Positions 47,601 to 59,600 of a stretch of 64,000 nucleotides of DNA are shown one piece after another; the first letter of the stretch is position 1; every line of letters starts with the position of its first letter. The stretch is from Opisthocomus hoazin (taxonomy: Eukaryota; Chordata; Aves; Opisthocomiformes; Opisthocomidae): positions 76,126,504-76,190,503 of the forward strand of contig NC_134414.1 in the NCBI RefSeq assembly GCF_030867145.1, in the 5' to 3' direction. A model generated the notes under the pieces. The model was not told the origin of the DNA. It made no database searches and worked only from the letters and a program-made list of their open reading frames with translations. A program made the translations under genes and the position numbers.

Positions 47601-50600
47601 TCCTACAGAGCATCGATGATAACTTTCTGATGCAAGTGGTGGAGGAACCAACAAGGAAAGGCGCACTGCTGGACCTTGTGTTAACAAACAAGGAGGGACT
47701 GGTGGAGGATGTGAAGGTCGGAGGTAGACTCGGCTGCAGTGACCATGAAATGGTGGAGGTCAGGATCCTGCTTGGAGGAAGCAGGGCGATAAGCAGGATC
47801 AAAACCTTGGACCTCAGGAGGGCTAACTTTGGCCTGTTCAAGGAGCTACTGGGAGGAATCCCGTGGGCCAGGGCTCTCAAAGGCAGGGGGGTCCATGAGT
47901 GCTGGTCGCTCTTTAAACGACACTTCTTCCATGCACAGGAGCAATGCATCCCCCTGAGAAAGAAATCGAGCAAAGGAGGCAGGAGACCTGCATGGTTAAA
48001 CAAGGAGCTTCTAGCAGAGATCACGCAGAACAGAAAGGTCCATGGAATGTGGAAAGAGGGGCAGACCACTTCGGAAGAGTACAGGAATGTGGTCAGAGCA
48101 TGCAGGGATGCGACGAGGAAGGCCAAGGCCCACCTGGAATTGAAGCTGGCAAGGGATGTCAAAAACAACAAGAAGGGCTTCTTCAACTACATCAGCAGCA
48201 AAAGGAAGACTAGGGACAATGTGGGGCCGCTGCTGAATGAGGCAGGTTTCCTGGTGACGGAGGATGCGGAGAAGGCAGAGCTACTGAATGCCTTCTTTGC
48301 TTCAGTCTTCAGTGCTAAGACTGGCCCTCAGGAATCCCAGGCCCCGGAGGTAAGAGAAGAAGCCTACAAAGAGGACGACTTTCCCTTGGTCGAGGAGGAC
48401 TGTGTGAGGGATCGCTTAAGTGATCTGGACATTCACAAATCCATGGGCCCCGATGGAATGCACCCACGAGTGCTGAGGGAGCTGGCGGATGTCATTGCTG
48501 AGTCACTCTCCATCATCTTTGAGAGGTCCTGGAGGACAGGAGAGGTGCCCGAGGACTGGAGAAAGGCCAGTGTCACTCCAATCTTCAAAAAGGGTAAGAA
48601 GGAGGACCCAGGGAACTACAGGCCGGTCAGCCTCACCTCCATCCCGGGAAAGGTGATGGAGCAGCTTATCCTGGAGGCCATTATCAAGCAAGTGGAAGAA
48701 AAGAAGGTTATCAGGAGTAGTCAGCATGGATTCACCAAGGGGAAATCATGCCTGATCAATCTAATAGCTTTCTACAATGGCATGACTGGCTGGGTAGACG
48801 AAGGGAGAGCCGTGGATGTTGTCTACCTTGACTTCTGCAAGGCTTTCGACACAGTCTCCCATGATATCCTCCTAGGGAAGCTCAGGAAGTGTGGGCTGGA
48901 TGAGTGGTCGGTGAAGTGGATTGAGAACTGGCTGAATGGCAGAACTCAGAGGGTCGTCATCAGCGGCGCTGAGTCTAGTTGGAGGCTAGTAACAAGTGGT
49001 GTCCCCCAGGGGTCAGTACTGGGCCCAGTCTTGTTTAACTTCGTCATCAACGACCTGGATGAAGAGTTAGAATGTACCCTCAGCAAGTTTGCTGATGACA
49101 CCAAACTGGGAGGTGTGATAGACACACCGGAAGGCTGTGCTGCCATTCAGCGTGACCTGGACAGGCTGGAAAGTTGGGCAGAGAGGAACCTGATGAGGTT
49201 CAACAAAGGCAAATGCAGGGTCCTGCACCTGGGGAAGAACAACCCCATGCATCAGTACAGGCTTGGGGTGGACCTGCTGGAGAGCAGCTCTGTGGAGAGG
49301 GACCTGGGTGTCCTGTGGACGACAGGTTAACCATGAGCCAGCAGTGTGCCCTGGCTGCCAAGAAAGCCAATGGCATCCTGGGGTGCATCAAGAAGAGTGT
49401 GGCCAGCAGGACGAGGGAGATTCTCCTTCCCCTCTACACTGCCCTGGTGAGGCCTCATCTGGAGTACTCTGTCCAGTTCTGGGCTCCCCACTTCAAGAAA
49501 GATGAAGAGCTACTGGAGAGAGTCCAGCAGAGGGCTACGAGGATGATGAGGGGACTGGAACATCTTCCCTACGAGGAGAGGCTGAGGGAGCTGGGCTTGT
49601 TCAGCCTGAAGAAGAGAAGGCTGCGAGGGGACCTAATAAATGCTTATAAATATCTGAAGGGTGGGTGTCAGGAGGGTGGGGCCAAGCTCTTTTCAGTGGT
49701 GCCCAGTGACAGGACAAGGGGCAATGGGCACAAACTGAAGCAGAGGAAGTTCCGTCTGAACATGAGGAAGAACTTCTTCCCTCTGAGGGTGACGGAGCCC
49801 TGGAACAGGCTGCCCAGGGAGGTTGTGGAGTCTCCTTCTCTGGAGATATTCAAGACCCGCCTGGACAGGGTCCTGTGCAGCCTGCTGCAGGTGACCCTGC
49901 TTTGGCAGGAGGGTTGGAGTAGATGACCCACAGAGGTCCCTTCCAACCCCTACTATTCTGTGATTCTGTGATTCTGTGAGTGACTGGCACTGTGCTGCAC
50001 TAGCAGTCAGCTGACAAGTTTATTAAATATGCATAAATCCTTTGGTATAACGGAAGAAGAGTCTCAGTAAGAAAACATTGTCATACGATCAATGTGTCGT
50101 GCTTTGAAAATTAATCCCTCTGCTGCTTTGCTCCAGCTTTGCGCCTGTATTTGTACTGCAGGAGGCTATTATCTTCTGAATGCAAAACTATTGGCATTCT
50201 ATCATAATTAAAGGTCTTTTTTTTCGGTGAAGGCAATACTTTAGGCTAGTAAGTAATGAAGTTTATGTCTTCCTCAACTTATTCACACAAGTGGTTGCAT
50301 TTACTTGGCTATGACCATTCTGATAAGTAGGATGAGTAAGGGATTTGGCCAAAACAGAGAGATTATTTAAACACCTAAACCAGTTCCAGTCCTGGCAGTT
50401 CTGTTACACAGTAACTGCAAATTAAAATTCTGTTCTCTTATTAAACTTGTGCTAAAATCAGTGATGTTGTATGAGAACAGAATTTGGTCCTGCATAGTTT
50501 GTGCACTCTCCATCCCAAAAGACTATATTGCACATTTTAGATGGAAAAATGCTCATATTCTTATCTTTGGTATAGTGGAGACCTTTCCAATTAGAAGATC

Positions 50601-53600
50601 AAAGTTACATCCTTTGAGGTAACACTTACTATATGAGAGATGCTAATACTTTCTGTACTGGTGTTAACATTTTTATGATATTACTAAGTTGAGTTTTTCT
50701 ATCAAAAACTATGAGATCTAGTTAATTTGTTAGAAGAGTCTCACATGACCCCTCTTACATTTTGGAAACCAGGAAATTAGAACTTAAAAAGTTAAAAATA
50801 ATCCTAGAATATATATGTACATGTAAGATGTATCCTTTTCTTTTTCCCCAGAACACAGATTAACGTAAAAGAAGTAGCTCTTTTTTTTTTAATTCTACAA
50901 TTCTATAAAATCAGAGTAACTATTATAGAGTACACTGTAAACCTCATGAGCTATTACAAACAAGCTAACAATTCTTCCTTCCAATTCTGACCTAAACCAA
51001 TTGATGTTTTTTGTTTTAAAGGATAGCTGATAACTTCTATTTGTGTCAAGGATGCACTGTACCCCGTTGGCTACTATACGAATTGTACATGGAAACCTGC
51101 AGTCCAGATTCCAAGTATAAAGTAAATTCAGCCACCTTTGGAAAGGTACAGAGTAGATAGGCTATAGAGGATAAGAAGCAGAGATATCTAAACAGAAAAT
51201 TTGATGATTAAGTATACAGGTTGTATATCAAAAGAGATTAAATAATAGAGAAGAATGAATATGTAACGTATTACAGTTTTGTCTTTTCTGGTATGTTTCT
51301 GATAAGCCCTCATGTAGATACTGTTATACCACAAAAAAAGAGTATGCTTTGTGGTGCAGTTTATTTTCTTCAGGGAACTGGCGTATGTTATACTAGCAAA
51401 GATTTCTTTTGCCAACAGATTTTAGAAAGCTTTACCAGGGTAAACAATGCAAGGTTAATAAAGTCATCCTGAGGAGTTGAGTATTCTGTCCTTAAAAGAT
51501 CCCTTTGATTGCTACATAATTTTATACTTTCCTTTTTAAATATACTTACCGAGATTTTGCTCCAAACACACACACAAAAAGTTGTTATAGAATCATCCAA
51601 ATTAAACAAATGTAGGTGTAAAACCCAATCTCCTTCAAATAGTTTCACTTTTCTAATACATTGATACAACCCACAAAGCAATTACCACTTAGAAATCCCA
51701 ATTGCAACAAACACTCAAAGCTCTTCAACTTTATTTAACAAATTAACAAAGATAGAATGCCTTGTGATTATTTGTTGCTCAAGACTTTTTGTTCAGAATG
51801 TCCTATTTTTGCCACTAATATTATTCTATTAATGCCCATGGTAGGAGCTAATAAGCATTGTTTTAACACAAAACCAAAATAATTTAAGTAAAAGTTGTGT
51901 TTGAAATAAATTTCATTTGTGCAGATCACCTCATTTGACGAATCATTTATCTCAATTCAGTTGAATCTAATTTTTCTAACTGGGTAAGTTCAATCACTCT
52001 TACTTAAAATCAAGATTTGAGTGAGTGATCCAGCATGATTTGTTACCATAGCTTAATGGATCATCACCCATCAGCCATGCCCGTGGGTAGAATTTGCCTG
52101 GCTCAGGGTAGACATCCGCCATGAAGCTAGTCAGCTTAAAATCCCTTGATAGTTAATGGAGAGAAATAAGCAGTTACATATGATTCCTCTCACCCTAAAC
52201 GAGTCATCTCAGGCAGCTCAGATGACACGTGCTTTGGAACTGCTTGTTTTTCTCCATTGACTACGGAGTCTGCAGTGACCAGCCTAGACATCTCTACCTT
52301 GTCGCCACATAGGTAAAATTAATCCTATCCTGTCTGTACACTTTCAGGTGCTCCAGCATGATCGAGTTACCACTTGTAATCTAAGCCCTCCTGTGGTTGA
52401 AGTTAACGCATTTTACTCTTAGGTTGGGACAGGCATGGGTGAAGCATGGGTCTGGTCACGCAGAAGAGCTTAGCTGATGAGCCACAGCCGCTATAGGTTG
52501 GTGCTTGCAATGGTTTGCTCACAGCCTTAACTGACCCCGCGCGTTGCGGTGCAAGATAACACATCCCAAGTGAGCAAGCTGGGGTGCAGCTCCCCAGTGG
52601 CTTGAAATGGTCTGGCCTTCTGCAGCAAGAGGCTGAGGAGGTCAGGAACTGCAGCGACCCTGATTTAAACTAAACGTGCACATAGAGTCAGTTACCACGG
52701 CCTAGCTAATGTGCTGGGCTATTAATAATTCATCAAGCTGTAGTAACCCGAGTGCATTACACGCGCGCGGACTGCAAGGACTTTTGCAGTCAAGCCCCGT
52801 GTGAGTCCAAGTGAGGTGAATTAAGACACCACTAATCTCATCTGCCCTATCCCTCTGCTCAAACACACCGCTGTCTCTGTAGAAGAGGTAGTGGGAAGAA
52901 AGACGTGTCCACCACAGAAGCCCCAGTTTCATAGGCTTTTTTTTTAGGAAAATGGGATTACGCTAACATACCAGCCTGAGCAAGGGAGCAGCTGGGTAGG
53001 TGCACACAGAAATGTGCAAAGTACAGGACCACTCCAACACGGTTACAACTGGAGGTGCACGTTAGTGCGAGTTGGGGAAATTCATCCTTTCGCAGGCCTT
53101 TGGACCCACAAAGTGCACTTGGGGCAAAGTCCAAGCTTTTCACCGCAAAGTGCAGGCTCCCCTCACTCCTCACTGAGATTGAGGACTCGATTCTCTGTTC
53201 CTGTTGCATAGGGAATGCTGCTCCAGCTGCCCTGCGTTAGGCTCTGTCTTCACGGGACAGCTCATGCAGAATAACCACAGTGAAGCGGAGTATTACCCTG
53301 ACAGTGTCTTACTACTCTGTAGGGCCTAACCTTGACAGATGCTGTGTGACCTCAGTTCGCGTTTACCAGCTCGGTGGTCAACAGGCTGCTTTGCAGCTGG
53401 ATGATTCAGGTGCTTTTAAAACAGAGAAGTCAGGCCCTATCCTGCAAGTACTCCTTGCAAGAGTGAGTGAGCAGGCAGAGTCCCCTGTGTGAGTAAGTCC
53501 TGCTCAAATGAGTAAGGCTTGCAGGACTGGCGGAGTGCTGGAGAATCACGGCGCCTTGGAGTTCCCCTAGATGATCTACCCTGCCTGACTGTGGGTGGTC

Positions 53601-56600
53601 TCCTGGTGTGTGCGCTGACTGTGTTTCGGTGCAAGGTAGAACAGACTAGTCTAAAAAAATTCCTACCTGAGGGAGGTAATCTCTTAAATTACTTATCTTT
53701 CAATCCGCAAGAGCCTGATTGAGTTCAGTTCAATAGTTACAATTTGAGAGGTATGTAAGAACAGGTATTAGCTTACAAATGATGGAAAGCAAAAGAAGTG
53801 ATTAAGGAGAAAAAAATGTAGCAGATAGGCTTTTGTGTTTTAAAATGAATTTGCCAAGTATCTCTAATTTTCTGTTTGTTTTTTTAGCTTATTAGGTTAG
53901 TTTTCCCGGGTCTGGGGACAAGAAGGCTGGGCACAAGAGGGAGTGCCAGGTATTGGTTTTGCTTCCTTTATTTAAAAATTTTATTTATAACTATTCTAAT
54001 AAAATTTCTAAATGACAGAATGTTCAGCTCCAGCACTGTAACATAGCAGCTGAGTGGTTGGTTGCAAGCCTGTAACACATTGCAAGATCCCGAGTGATTC
54101 GTGATGTCACCAAGTACATCAAAACAGAGTTAATTCCATGAAAGTCACCACATCAGAGCTGCTTTGGTAGGGCATGAATTTCAGATCAGACTGGTTTTTT
54201 GAAAAATTAGTGTTCCAATTTGTACTGGCTATTGCAGCACAGCTAGCACGAGGCATCTGCCAGACATCACAACCTTACTCAGAGCTCTTGAGACAACGGG
54301 TCAGGAAAGCCTGGCTCCGGGATGCACGGGGGTGGCAGCTGTGATTAATGTCTGCGTTGGGCTTGTCATCCTTGCACATACCTGTGGAGTAACCCAGCAT
54401 GTACCGTTGGTCAATGGAAATGTTGTAAACAGTTTCAAACCATTTAACTCAGACCACCTCAAATCATCCTCTTCCATTCCTTTCTTTTCCCTTCCCTCTT
54501 TTCTTCCAGAGCACAGAGAGTTCAATACTCTTTCATTGATTCAACATCCAAACTTATAATCACATTCTGAACGTCCAGACTGGAAAAAGGGATGCTTTAA
54601 GGGCACTGAGACACAGTAATTTTACAAGCATTTTGAGTAGCTGTCAAGTACTGGCTTTGAGAACAACATGCCTTTACTTGATCCGCGACTTTTCTCGACT
54701 AGTCTGGACTTGCTATCAGCTTGATCCAGCGAGATCCTTTACTTTGGGAGTGCCTCACTGCACACACTCCCAGGCTTCTCCTCATAGCTGGCAGGATTTG
54801 GGATGGTGCGTGATAGCCCCCAGCCCCCATGCTCTCTCTTCCTACCAGCAGAAGGTTACCTTCTGCTGACTGCTGGTGGCCCGAAACCAGTGCGCGTCTC
54901 CCCTGGCTTCCCAGTGACCCAGCCTGGAAGGAGCCAGCTGGCAGCAGCTGAGCAGCAGGGATGGGAACCCTGCTGCTGACAGAGGTCTGGATAAACCTCA
55001 GAGAAGTTCTGGCACTTTTTTTGGGTTTTAGTTCGCTGTGACCACTGGTGGGCCATCCAGTCCCTAAGCTATTGTGAATGGCTGCAGAAGGACTACACTA
55101 AATCCTTCAACTTCCATGGGGATGCAGGGACCTCTGTCAGCTGAGATTCCGGTCCCTGACTTCTCTGGCTGCCTTGTACAAGTATGTTGCACTCCATTCA
55201 CTGGCTTAAGTTATTTCTTTTAGAAGCAGGTATCATTCAAGGGCAGAAATTTTTAAAAAGAGTTTGTAAAGAGTTTGTGCAGTTATCTTCTGTTGGGAAA
55301 AATAAATTTTCAACAGAATTTAAAAAAAACAAATGTAGCTTCTTTTACTTAGTCTTTTCTTGCTTAAACAGGGTGATCATCTGCTTTCAAAGAGGAATAT
55401 GAATTATTTACTGACTTGTTGAAAATCATATACTTGTGAGGTTTTTTTTTTATTTTCTAGGTATCATTATGATGGAATATCTATCAAGAAGGACTCATCC
55501 TTTTATGCACGTTATTGCTCTCTTCTGTCTGAAAAAAGTTGTCACAGGTTTGTTTTTTAAAAGTTTTAATCATAAAATGTCACATGACAGTCTATATATT
55601 GTCTGTACACAAAAGTCTGTAAGTCATCTGTTGAACATTGACAACAGTATTATATTTTTCTTATTATTGTACACACTGTAAAAGTGCTGTGCCATTCAGT
55701 GCTGTGCCCTGATGGAGAAGCTCCATTTTGAAAATGTGCCTTACCTAATCGGACTTCCTTGAACTGGACATTTTAGCCACGTAGATCTCCAGAGCAGGAA
55801 CTCATGCCAAACCTAAAAGAAGAGCTTATTGTATCGAGACTCTAAATGGGAGCTCAAATAAATATATTGACAATTGCTTCAAGACATTGTAGCACCTTCC
55901 TTATTAAACAGTAGGCTGAAGACACATGTATTAAAGTAGAGATGACCACGCTGTTTTTAAAAGTGCGACACGTGATCACATTATCTGTGGTTTTTTACTA
56001 CTTGAAGCGATGAGGCATATAACTTTGAAAATACTTCCTTCGCTTCATTTTAAAATTTCAGATTTGAAAATCACCTCTTGTAAGGGAACACCAAAGAAAA
56101 AATGTGTAAGATGAGTATAAATTGATTGCAAAAAATTAGAAGTCTGAAAAAAAATGATGAATGTAAGATACTTTGACAGACTAAACCGTAGACAGGAGCA
56201 CGTTCCAGTGGTAGGCAGGTGAGGAAATGTGCTCATAGTTAAGCTTGTGGTTGAGATAAACAAACCACAGGCTTCCCCAGGAAAAAAGGAAGATAAATGC
56301 TGCTGCCCCTTAGCAGTTTTACACTCCTTTTAAATGCACAGGAGAAGAAAGATAGGTGCAGCCAATGGCTTGAACTTTGGGGACCAGGCTCGTATCCTCA
56401 CTCGCTTACAGACTTGTACATAACTTTAGCATGTATATGGATAAATTCTGTACTTTATTTTCCATTCTTTAAAATGGAGACATAGCATTTCTCTCTAGCA
56501 TGAATGTTAGAGGGATACAAATCAGCCTGTTAAGCACCCAGATATTCTGGTGACGACAAAAGCTGTTCCAGTGTCTGTGATATTTTACGTGATAGTTACT

Positions 56601-59600
56601 TAATTGAATGCATGCTCTGTGAGAGAATGGAAAAATTACACCCATAGGTTTGTTGCCTCCCTCCACGAGTTTCAGAGCAGAGTAATGTTGCAGAAGTCCA
56701 TAGACTGATGACGGTAAAGAATGGGACAAGGCAGAGGATCAGGTTCTGCAGATGATCAAGTGGCAATCGGTTGTTGTGAGACCAAACAAATTATTCATAG
56801 GCAACTTGAGGTTCGTTTCACTTAAGACCTTTACTGAAGTGATATTCCTCGCTACCCGTGCACCTAGTATAAGCAGAACAGGCCTAAGATTTGACATCTG
56901 TAATGAGGAAGGGTCTTGGCCACCATTCAAAGAACATTGCAGGTCTCTGGATGAGTCTCTGCTTGTCTGTCTTCTTCGGGAAAGGAAAGGTGCTTCCCCG
57001 CAGCACCACTTGAAAACAGCAACCTCGCTGGGCGTAGTAGGAGAGCTGCTAGTTCTGGTGGTAGAACAGATGAGAGAGAGGACAGAAAAATTTGAATTGC
57101 TGCTCTTTTTCCTCCCAGCATAGAAACATGCTGAAAAATTACAAAAAGTAGGAGGAACCAAAGAAGTGATGTTGGCTAAGTCCAGGCCGGCTGCAGAAAC
57201 ACGGCCTTAGACACTGCTGGGAGCCAGAATCATTACGTATGCCAGCACAGCTTGTGTCCTTGGCCCCCCTCACGGAAACAAGCCATGGTGTCCCTGACCG
57301 GGTGGGGAACACGCTACAGCCCATGCTTAACTGCAGGGGAGATGCTGCACTGACTGCAGGCCTCTCTCTCCTTCTCCACCAGCTGCCAGAGGTGCCTGCC
57401 CAGACACCTACTCCTGAAAACCTGTGTTTCACTCGGTTAAACTGAGGAAAAGGAGGCTAACATAACAAGCCATCTAGCAATCTTGATATAGTTTCTTGGG
57501 ATAACTTTTCAGATTTGAAAAAAAATCAAAATATAAAGATCATAGTCAGACAAAGATCATCTTTCGATTTGTGACAGAAAAGTCTCTTAACTACAGAATT
57601 ACCTTGGCTGATGCTTCCTTCGTTGAAGGTAGTTATAAGAAGTCACTAAGCTGATGTGTGAAACCAGACAGCTGAAATTAGAACAGCTTCCACTCTAAAT
57701 GCAGCTGCACGTCCCTGTCCTGGAGCCAACGTGCACACCCGCAACACCCGGGCAGCCGGCTGGCACAATTACTTCCTAGTGTCTGATAAAGGACAGCAGA
57801 AAAAAATAGAGAGAGAGCAGTAAGAAAGCACAGAACACTGTCAGAGAAGCATGAGTAGCACAGCTCCGAAAAAAATAATTAGCCCACATACAAAATAAGC
57901 AGCAGCTTCAACCAAATAAGGGAGTTTGTCTCCATTTGTGTTGAGAGTTTTGTACATTCTTTGCAAATAAATAGGAACACATCAACAACACATCGTCTTT
58001 ACTGTCCCCTCAGCAGAGCTGAGTACTTCTTGAAATCATAATCAATTTTTCATGATACAAAGACGTTGATAAAACCAGCAATGGCAAATTCTAGATCTTT
58101 TTTTTTAATTAGAAAATTGAAATGTAGAAAAAGAATGATGAAAACATGAAGACTTTTCTACCTGCAAGAACAAACGTTGTTCTTGCAGAGGTAATCTTAT
58201 AATTGCAGCAGGGGTATTTGACCCATAACATCTTGATTTTTGAGAGTGTGTTGTTGTGGAAACTTCCAAATTACAGCAAAGAAGATTTTTCATATACCGT
58301 CACAGTGCAGTCCAGATGCTGGTCTGTGGACCAGACCTAGCTAATGGGATATACTTCTCTGACTTGTTGCCATTTCCCTCTGGCAGAGGCAGGGGATGTC
58401 TGAGTAGAGAACGTGTCCCACGTAACTGTGGCTCCCTCCTATGCCTGAATAGAGTCCAACAAGCAGATGCTTTTTCTGCTGCTCCTACCTGAGGGGGAGG
58501 TAAAGTTGGGAGCCCGGTCAAGAGACCAAGGCATCCACCCAGCCTGCGGGTTAGTGAAGAAAAGGGTGGTTTCAAAACTATGATACACTCTCTCTAATTA
58601 CTGGAAAGAATATTTCTTGACCATATTGAGATAGCTGGCAACTGGCATGGTGTTGGTAGCGCGGAACTAGGCCTGTGAAGGGTCTGGCAGGTTGGGAGCG
58701 TTGCTTCTTGGTGTTGTAGAAATTGCAATATCATTATAATGGTTTGCCTTTGACTACAAAGAAGGCATTTGCCTTTCGATAGTTAGCGGGGCCTTGGAAG
58801 TATCAGTTGACTGGGTTGGAACATGTTCACACGAGGAGTGATAAGGATGCCCTTTTACAACAACTGTGGGTGGGTTAATTCAGAAATCTGGGATTTTTTT
58901 GAAGATAAGTGTATCACAGCTCTGATGATAATGTTATGAAAATAATGTAAATAAACACAACTGTACCCAATGAGGTCTCCAAATATATTACAGGTCTCCA
59001 AATATATTACAGAGATTTAAGGAAATCTGGGATTTTACTGATTTGCATTACTGATTTGTGCCCTCTAGGAATGGGAGCTTTGAGGATGGGCTGTCCCTAA
59101 GACGGTACTTGCTCTAGCAGATCAAGGAGGCTTGGAGTACGGCAGTGTTAAAAAATGACAGTGAATTTTGGCTTCATAAGAGTTACTTTATGATTAATAG
59201 GGAAGGTTTGGGCTTCTGACTTCCTAGTGAAGCAAACCCATGATTTTTTAATAAAAAAAAATCTGATATGATTCTAGCAAATTAGCTTTTCTAATCTCAG
59301 TGTAATCTGACAGTCAACAGCACGCACATTCACCACCTTCCCTCCTTTCATTTTTCCTTTGCCCTTCCCGTTCACCTCCTCCATTAGTCTTTTTATCACC
59401 CCTACTTATTGTATTTCCCATTTTAGCTCTAGTTCCCACCCCATAGCATCATCCAAACTCTTCAAGAGACACAGTGAAACTCTTTGTGATTTTGCTGTCA
59501 CTCGTTTTCCCCTTCTCCCACTCACCTCATTTTGTGTCTCCTGTCTTTGCCCAGGGATCGCTCCCCCGGGGAAGTGAGCAGCTCTGCCTCGCAGCCAAGC

